DNA from: Leptospira sp. | GTDB lineage: Bacteria; Spirochaetota; Leptospiria; Leptospirales; Leptospiraceae | Reading direction: 5' to 3' | DNA: 64,000 nucleotides | Assembly (NCBI GenBank): GCA_027531445.1 | Contig: JAPZRK010000002.1 | Coordinates: 1 to 64,000 of the forward strand | Shown here: positions 58,880-64,000 of the stretch, one piece after another | Position numbering within the stretch: the stretch's first letter is position 1 | Layout of the letters: every line of letters starts with the position of its first letter | Made by a program: the position numbers and the translations under genes | The notes under the pieces: generated by a model | What the model was told of the DNA's origin: nothing | The model's input: the letters and a program-made list of their open reading frames with translations, nothing else | Database searches by the model: none

Positions 58880-60395
58880 ACTGCGTTCCGCATAGGGGCA
58901 TACTGCCAGAATTCGGAATATCTCGAGTAATCAGACTTCGATAACGGTCTTTAGCGGTTACATTTTTAGTTGAGCTTTCAGTAAATTCTTTTATGGAAGT
59001 GAGTGCATTTGAGCTGGAATAGGCACCCCATCCCACAAGGGTTCTAGATGCGCCACTGTTTTTGACTGTTCCCATATTTTGTTTTCTATCGCCTACGTTT
59101 ATGAGTGTTATGCTTTGACTGCCAGTTAAAACATATGCCGAACCAGTTGAAAATGAGAGGCTTCCAGTAACGGCTGGTAGGTTAGAAGATAATAAATCAT
59201 TCAGACTTGATTGGAATGGATAGGCAGTAAATGCCGCAGATAAGTCGACAGTGGAGGGTGAAGTTGAACCGCTTGGAATTTGTTCTACAGAATTGAAGGC
59301 AGTTGCCCCACTGGCTTGTCCAAAAAACAAAAAGAAGGTGCGAAAAAATGCCTCTGGATTCGTGGAACCCAAGTGGGTTGAGTTATAACCATCTGCTTCT
59401 CGAAAAACTGTCATTAGTTGACTTGCAGATCCGGCTCGAATTCCCGTATTTCCACCTTGCACTGTTTTGCGGAAGAATGTATTTTTTTGTGAATCAGTGG
59501 TTCCTGAAATATCATATAAATATCTCATGTAGGCATACGCCATCGAATATTGTTTTAAGATGGTTGATGAGCTAGACTGGCTTGCCCATGATAAAAGAGA
59601 GATCCCATTTGCTCCACCTGGACATCTGTTAGTGTCAGTTCCGCGAAAGCAATTCAATCGTGTTCGTTGGGGGCCAAAGCCCGCAATGTCACTGGCAACT
59701 TCACTCGTTCCTTCATTAATCCAAATATCATCTGTTGCTCTCGTGGCATTCATATACGGGTAACGAATGAGGTGTTGGAATTCGTGAGCAGCAGTTGACG
59801 CAAATGCTTGTGGGTCTTGGTTGAGACTTTGTATCAGCTCTCTGCCATCCATATAAAGTACTTCTGCAAAATTGGACCGAAGAGGAGAAACAGTGCCATC
59901 TCGAAAATAATTTACAGGATCATAAAAGCCGGCTACATAAGCGGAATTTGCACTAGCACCATCCAAAATGTCCAATACCAAAATCTTGATACGCCCATCA
60001 TTATCAACATCTGAGGGTGCACCAAATGCTGAGACTAGTCTAGGATATGTTTGGTCGTTAAACTCTGTAGCAAATTCCTCAAGGTTATAGTTTAAAGAAA
60101 GTCCGCGTTGTTTGTAAACGATCACATTTGACTTTGTGCTAACAACTTCAACAGGAACACAATAGCTCCCTTGTGTTTGGATATTCCGAGCCCAAAGGTC
60201 ACTACCGGTATCACAGTTCCCAAGGTTTGCGAGGGCGACCAAAGAAAGTAGATTGAAGACTTCTTGATCGTTATTTTTCGGAGTGCAGGAAGCAAAAGAC
60301 AGAATCAGGAAACAAATAGACGAGATAAGAGCCGTCTTTTGTATAGGGGATGGAACTGGATGATGAACTGCCATTTGCTGAAACGAACTTTCCAT
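58803..60395 (-). CDS. M30-like metallopeptidase lipoprotein
   Basis: 530 aa. The signal peptide ends SFASC, giving a lipoprotein. After an N-terminal region (DTGSDLWARN..., VIVYKQRGLSLN) the domain carries DVDNDGRIKILVLDILDG, TAAHEFQHLIRYPY (HEFQH at about 204-208) and WINEGTSEVASD, the zinc HExxH motif with a downstream Glu, as in the hyicolysin (M30) family. The last third is beta-rich (SLSFSTGSAYVLTGSQSITLINVG), probably a binding domain. It is likely surface or periplasmic and may degrade host or environmental proteins. The start at 60395 is used; an ATG at 60374 is possible. It overlaps DUF1574 tail-to-tail. Confidence 0.78.
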   Translation of the reverse strand: MESSFQQMAVHHPVPSPIQKTALISSICFLILSFASCTPKNNDQEVFNLLSLVALANLGNCDTGSDLWARNIQTQGSYCVPVEVVSTKSNVIVYKQRGLSLNYNLEEFATEFNDQTYPRLVSAFGAPSDVDNDGRIKILVLDILDGASANSAYVAGFYDPVNYFRDGTVSPLRSNFAEVLYMDGRELIQSLNQDPQAFASTAAHEFQHLIRYPYMNATRATDDIWINEGTSEVASDIAGFGPQRTRLNCFRGTDTNRCPGGANGISLLSWASQSSSSTILKQYSMAYAYMRYLYDISGTTDSQKNTFFRKTVQGGNTGIRAGSASQLMTVFREADGYNSTHLGSTNPEAFFRTFFLFFGQASGATAFNSVEQIPSGSTSPSTVDLSAAFTAYPFQSSLNDLLSSNLPAVTGSLSFSTGSAYVLTGSQSITLINVGDRKQNMGTVKNSGASRTLVGWGAYSSSNALTSIKEFTESSTKNVTAKDRYRSLITRDIPNSGSMPLCGTQFIDETVHTDESIPIESPSLKNGSTP

Positions 60396-61037
60396 GTAAT
60401 GATTCTATCCTATGTCTGTTCTCACAACCCTATCTTTGCAGATCCACTTATTGGACTCTTTTTTTCATCCACAGCGTTCACCGAACATGGTTTTTTAATT
60501 TTAGGAGTGGAAATTTCCAAAACACAGAAGGGTAACCGTTTCTTAGGTCAAGAGTTACGTTTTCACCAAAAGCTGGGATGGGAGGAGGCCCTTTTTTCAG
60601 GAGAAGCTATATGGGCTGATGAAAAAGGTTGGGAACTTGCTCCCAATTCGTGTCAGGTTCGAGCAAATACTGATTTTTCAAAAAAGAGGGGAATTGTACG
60701 AAGGTTCGACTGTGAGCACCTGAGATTTCAGATCCAGAAAAATGTAAGAGGTACCACAATTTCCTCATCTTTATTTGGAACCTTCTCCGACCTATCCTTT
60801 CCTCACTTTTTACCTGAAACGGCAGGGGAACCAATAGCTATCTCCATTCCCGTTTTGACAGATCATGGCGAGGAGGACGGGATTTGGGGATTTCATTTGA
60901 ATGGCATTGGCAAATCGAATCCCGTCCAAGTTTGGAATCCCACCACCCTAAAATGGGATGCATTTCGTGGATTTGATCGCCCGAAAGTCAAAGGAGAATA
61001 CGGGATATACAAGTGGAGGAGAACCTTTTCTGATTGA
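60363..61037 (+). CDS. exported protein, unknown function
   Basis: 224 aa from ATG 60363; the reading frame is open back to 60264, but that part lies antisense to the peptidase start. Another ATG at 60399 would remove the head-to-head overlap with the peptidase gene. A short hydrophobic N-terminal region (MILSYVCSHNPIFA) may be a signal. The rest is a beta-rich domain with WELAPNSCQVRANTDF, RRFDCEHLRFQI and HGEEDGIWGFHLNGIGK. No family is recognised. It is followed by the nucleotidyltransferase fusion gene after 33 bases, so it may belong to the same surface-glycan locus. Confidence 0.5.
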   Translation: MNCHLLKRTFHVMILSYVCSHNPIFADPLIGLFFSSTAFTEHGFLILGVEISKTQKGNRFLGQELRFHQKLGWEEALFSGEAIWADEKGWELAPNSCQVRANTDFSKKRGIVRRFDCEHLRFQIQKNVRGTTISSSLFGTFSDLSFPHFLPETAGEPIAISIPVLTDHGEEDGIWGFHLNGIGKSNPVQVWNPTTLKWDAFRGFDRPKVKGEYGIYKWRRTFSD

Positions 61038-61070
61038 CCAAAGGCCAACAGACGGAGACCTTCGATTTAC

Positions 61071-62543
61071 GTGAAAAAGATCCGAATTGGCGTGATTGCC
61101 GCTGCTGGCAAAGGCACGCGAGCCTATCCAAGAACTACTTTTATCCCAAAACCCTTGTTTGTGATCGAAGGGAAGACGATCCTCCATCGGAATGTTGAAC
61201 TTTTGGCAAAAACTTTTGGAGTCGAGAAAGTATATATTCTTGTTGGGCATCTCAAGGAACACATATTAGCTGAAATCGAAGTCATTCGATTGGCATTACC
61301 AAAAATTGTGATTGAACCTGCTCCCTGGACAGAAAAAGGACTAGCGTCGGACATTGCAAGTTTGGAGAAATCGATCTCGGAGCCATTTCTTACGATTCTT
61401 GGCGATGAATATTACTTCAAAACGGATCATGATAAATTCTTAAAAACTCTCAAAACCTATCCAAAGATGTCTGCCTCAATCGGGGTCGTAAAAACATCTC
61501 TACTTTCACGCATTCGCAAAAATTACTCAGTAGAACTCCAAGGAGATAAGATCTTAAATCTTGTCGAAAAACCAGAAGATCCACCTAATCAGATCTTAGG
61601 TTTGGGCTCCTACCTTTTCACTCCAGAGTACTTCGAATTTTTTAAAAAGACTCCCGCCTCTCCTAAATCTGGAGTTATCGAAATAACTCAGGTTATAGAT
61701 AAAATGGCGAAGGAATCTGTAGGTGGTGTTTATGCCACTACACTTACTTGCGAATATTTCAATATCAATTCTATGCAGGATTATTATCATGCAGTTTATG
61801 AAGTTCGCAATGATCTTTTCCCTAAATTCAAAACTTCACTTGTCATACCTACATATAATAATGAAAGATCCATCACGGATGTCATAGTAGACTTCAAAGA
61901 TAAATTCCATGAAGTGTTGGTTATAGATAATGAATCAACCGATGAAACAGTTGAATTATGTAAAAACGAAAAGGTAAAAGTTTTTACATTCCCTGGTGAA
62001 GGAGATCCAACTCGTCTTGGCGAGCAAGTCCGCAAAGGCATTGAACAAGCATCAGGTGATCTAATTTTTGTTGTGTCGCCAGATGGTTCTTTTCGCTCTA
62101 AAGATTTTCCAAAACTTTTGGAATATATGAAAGACTCGGATATGGTGATAGGCACGCGCACTACACGACAAATGATCGAACAAGGATCAAACTTAGGACC
62201 CTTGTATCGCATTTTGAATTTACTAATGGGAAAATTGGTCGAGGTCTTTTGGTGGGGTCAGGAACCAAGGTTTACCGATGCAGATTGTCATTTTTTCTCG
62301 ATCTGGAAAGAATCATACTACCAAGTAAAATCTCAATTACATACTCATGATCATAAATATATTGTGGAACTAATGATCGAGATGGTTCGATCGCATAGAC
62401 GTTGCATCGAAATACCGGTCTCATACTTTAAACCTGTAAATGTTCATAAGTACAGTTATGCGTCCATGCTTAGAGATGCCTGGGGTGTTTTTAAATTAAT
62501 ATTATCAAAGAAGTTTTTTGTAGGAGATAGTCAAAATGGCTAA
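61071..62543 (+). CDS. sugar nucleotidyltransferase - family 2 glycosyltransferase fusion
   Basis: 490 aa from GTG 61071. Residues about 1-245 are a sugar-1-phosphate nucleotidyltransferase (GVIAAAGKGTRAYPRTTFIPKPLFVI, with the GxGTR and PKP pyrophosphorylase motifs, then TILGDEYYF). Residues about 250-490 are a GT-A glycosyltransferase of family 2 (SLVIPTYNNERSITDVI, VLVIDNESTDET, VVSPDGSFRSKDFPK, GTRTTRQMIEQ). The two halves would produce and then use an activated sugar. Both motif sets look intact. The next gene, an epimerase, starts eight bases before its stop. Likely part of surface polysaccharide or lipid glycosylation. Confidence 0.85.
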   Translation: MKKIRIGVIAAAGKGTRAYPRTTFIPKPLFVIEGKTILHRNVELLAKTFGVEKVYILVGHLKEHILAEIEVIRLALPKIVIEPAPWTEKGLASDIASLEKSISEPFLTILGDEYYFKTDHDKFLKTLKTYPKMSASIGVVKTSLLSRIRKNYSVELQGDKILNLVEKPEDPPNQILGLGSYLFTPEYFEFFKKTPASPKSGVIEITQVIDKMAKESVGGVYATTLTCEYFNINSMQDYYHAVYEVRNDLFPKFKTSLVIPTYNNERSITDVIVDFKDKFHEVLVIDNESTDETVELCKNEKVKVFTFPGEGDPTRLGEQVRKGIEQASGDLIFVVSPDGSFRSKDFPKLLEYMKDSDMVIGTRTTRQMIEQGSNLGPLYRILNLLMGKLVEVFWWGQEPRFTDADCHFFSIWKESYYQVKSQLHTHDHKYIVELMIEMVRSHRRCIEIPVSYFKPVNVHKYSYASMLRDAWGVFKLILSKKFFVGDSQNG

Positions 62544-63576
62544 TAAGGTTTTAGTTACAGGTGGTTGTGGTTTTCTCGGTTCACATGTCTGTGAACTTTT
62601 TAGAAAAGAAGGTTGGGACGTTGTTAGCTTTGACAGTATGACAAAATACGAACTCAAACGTACAGGTTATGGCACCGACGCAACCCGCGATTACAACTGG
62701 AATTACTTAAAAGATTTGGGTGTGACTATGGTCAAAGGTGACATTCGAAATCTAGAGCATCTCACTGACAGAACTGAAGGATGCGACTATATCATTCATA
62801 CTGCGGCGCAGCCCGCGATGACAATTTCTTGGGAAGATCCAGAACTTGATTTTTCTACAAATGTGATTGGTACTTTCAATGTTTTGGAAGTAGCTCGTAA
62901 ACGAAAAATTCCAGTTGTAAATACTTCTTCCATTCATGTTTACGGGAACTCAATCAATGATTCCTTAACCGAAGGGAAGACCGCTTATGAGAGAAATCCA
63001 GTAGAAATTCCAGAAACTCATCCGACAATGGTTGGGCAACTCTCTCCACTTCATGCTTCAAAAATGAGTGCCGAACATTATGTACGGTCGTATACAGATA
63101 TGTATGGTATCAAAGGAGCAAGTTTCCGGTTTACTGGGATTTATGGTGAACGTCAGTTTGGTGGGGAGGATCATGGGTGGGTTGCAAATTTCGCTATTCG
63201 CTCTTTTTTTGGTCTACCATTACGTATTTTTGGAACAGGTAAACAAACGCGAGATATCATCCATGCCGCTGATGGAGCTCAGTCTTATCTTGCTTATTTT
63301 AAAAATCCAATTCCTGGTGTTTATAACATTGGTGGATCGAGTGCACATAAAATTTCCCTACTCGAGTGTATTGAGCTTATTGGGGAAATTATGGGTAAAA
63401 AACAAGAGATCCTATTCGAAGTGGAAAGACCAGGCGATATGAGATATTTTATTTGTGATATAAAGGAAGCAAAGAAGTTTGGTTTTGCTCCTACCATCAA
63501 ACCGAAAGAAGGTGTCACACGTCTCTTAAAGTGGATCGAAGCAAATAAAGCTGTTTTTAACATTGAAGGAAAATAG
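62536..63576 (+). CDS. NAD-dependent sugar-nucleotide epimerase/dehydratase; catalytic Tyr replaced by Leu
   Basis: 346 aa, extended SDR fold. KVLVTGGCGFLGSHVCELF is the NAD-binding loop with GxxGxxG; later IIHTAAQPAMTISWEDPELDFSTNVIGTFNVLEVAR and VVNTSSIHVYG are typical of the GalE/RmlB superfamily. At the active site the usual YxxxK reads LHASK, with Leu 172 in place of Tyr and Lys 176 kept, so catalysis may rely on another residue or the protein may be non-catalytic. The C-terminal substrate block GERQFGGEDHGWVANFAIRSFFG and DIKEAKKFGFAPTIKPKEGV are conserved. It starts eight bases inside the fusion gene and precedes a second glycosyltransferase by six bases. Confidence 0.85.
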   Translation: MANKVLVTGGCGFLGSHVCELFRKEGWDVVSFDSMTKYELKRTGYGTDATRDYNWNYLKDLGVTMVKGDIRNLEHLTDRTEGCDYIIHTAAQPAMTISWEDPELDFSTNVIGTFNVLEVARKRKIPVVNTSSIHVYGNSINDSLTEGKTAYERNPVEIPETHPTMVGQLSPLHASKMSAEHYVRSYTDMYGIKGASFRFTGIYGERQFGGEDHGWVANFAIRSFFGLPLRIFGTGKQTRDIIHAADGAQSYLAYFKNPIPGVYNIGGSSAHKISLLECIELIGEIMGKKQEILFEVERPGDMRYFICDIKEAKKFGFAPTIKPKEGVTRLLKWIEANKAVFNIEGK

Positions 63577-63582
63577 TATCTC

Positions 63583-64000
63583 ATGAAAACTTTGGTCGTT
63601 ATCCCTGCTTACAACGAAGAATCTACGATAGAAGAAGTAGTGCGGGGAGCGATCAAACATGCTGATGTATCGATCACTGACGATGCATCTAAAGATAAAA
63701 CTCCAGAGATTTTAAATCGCCTCCAATTAGAATTTCCTGGTAGAATGTTTGTTATTCGACATGACAAGAATACCCACATCCCTCGCGGAATTCAAGATGG
63801 AATGAAGTTTGCAGTTGAGAAGAAGTATGATTGGGTCATAACGATGGATGCAGGACTTTCACATGATGCGGACAGGTTGCCGGATTTTATTAACTACGAA
63901 ACATGTGATCTTTTGATCGGTAGTAGAAAAGAGACCGTTAATGTTCCCTTATTTCGAAAAGTTATCTCTTTCGTTGCAGCCAAAGTAATGAACTACTGCC
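63583..64000 (+). CDS. family 2 glycosyltransferase, 3' end outside window
   Basis: The frame opens at ATG 63583 and runs off the right edge after 139 residues. KTLVVIPAYNEESTIEEVVRGAIKHA is the GT2 entry, VSITDDASKDKTPEIL the nucleotide-binding D-D pair, and WVITMDAGLSHDADRLPDF the metal-binding DxG region. LLIGSRKETVNVPLFRKVISF is typical of the polyprenyl-phosphate-sugar subgroup (dolichol-phosphate mannosyltransferase-like). It is six bases after the epimerase stop and continues the glycan operon. Confidence 0.85.
   Translation, partial: MKTLVVIPAYNEESTIEEVVRGAIKHADVSITDDASKDKTPEILNRLQLEFPGRMFVIRHDKNTHIPRGIQDGMKFAVEKKYDWVITMDAGLSHDADRLPDFINYETCDLLIGSRKETVNVPLFRKVISFVAAKVMNYC

Noticed and set aside
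1..64000. CRISPR arrays, tRNA or rRNA genes, insertion sequences
   Set aside because: No regularly spaced repeats, no tRNA-like cloverleaf with anticodon arm that I could support, no transposase reading frame and no flanking direct repeats were seen.

Overview
The window looks like chromosomal DNA from a free-living or saprophyte-like spirochaete of the genus Leptospira or a close relative. The evidence is indirect: GC is moderate to low (about 40 % by eye), many exported proteins carry loose spirochaetal lipoboxes (FVGC, FMIGC, FVSC, SFASC), there is a DUF1574 protein of the leptospiral type, and the metabolism is aerobic, with a cbb3 oxidase and a methylmalonyl-CoA mutase module. I see no rRNA, tRNA, CRISPR array, insertion sequence or prophage. 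Genes are densely packed, often with overlapping stops and starts, and no gap between genes exceeds about 300 bases.

Layout. 1-3342: the end of an SH3-domain protein, a Rossmann oxidoreductase, an unknown gene, then a compact stress module (Spy/CpxP-like exported protein, ECF sigma factor, short membrane protein) preceded by an ECF-type promoter sequence, and a small eRF1-domain-like protein. 3389-11338 (minus): a complete cbb3 cytochrome oxidase operon, ccoN-O-Q-P-G-H-I-S followed by a SafE/TauE-like membrane protein. Two of its genes, ccoQ (49 aa) and ccoS (58 aa), are very small. 11574-20994 (minus): a DUF5683-like membrane protein, glutamate synthase gltD/gltB, shikimate kinase, an HDOD protein and cheD. 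21056-23259 (plus): a TraB/PrgY protein, a Cys-rich lipoprotein and a Csp1-like copper storage protein. 23326-27600 (minus): an alpha/beta-hydrolase-like protein with a lysine-rich tail, a CHASE2 adenylate/guanylate cyclase and an M48 peptidase.

27701-32746 (plus): two envelope proteins (lipoprotein, FadL-like barrel), a small secreted protein, UDP-glucose pyrophosphorylase and a small lipoprotein. 32747-35176 (minus) is a papain-fold protein with fibronectin type III repeats whose catalytic Cys and His are both replaced. 35291-37538 holds a GT-C-like membrane protein and a PilZ protein. 37547-43806 (minus) is a methylmalonyl-CoA mutase operon (mutA, mutB, meaB, MFS transporter). 44178-47028 includes a ferritin-like protein with a histone H1-like tail. 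47058-48726 (minus) has a thioredoxin-like membrane protein and a TMEM43-family protein.

48878-56810 (plus) is a long co-directional run: spermidine synthase, an outer-membrane barrel, two lipoproteins (one with HEGGH), pyrF, and a COG2907 oxidase / DUF1365 / cyclopropane synthase lipid-modification cassette. 56879-58879 has small genes and a DUF1574 protein, opposed by an M30-like peptidase lipoprotein (58803-60395). The window ends in a surface-glycan locus: a nucleotidyltransferase-glycosyltransferase fusion, a sugar-nucleotide epimerase lacking the usual catalytic Tyr, and a second glycosyltransferase cut by the window edge.

The most promising under-described elements are the self-contained ECF module with its apparent autoregulatory promoter, the two enzyme-like proteins with H1-like lysine tails, the dead-papain/FN3 protein, and the HEGGH lipoprotein with its envelope neighbours.
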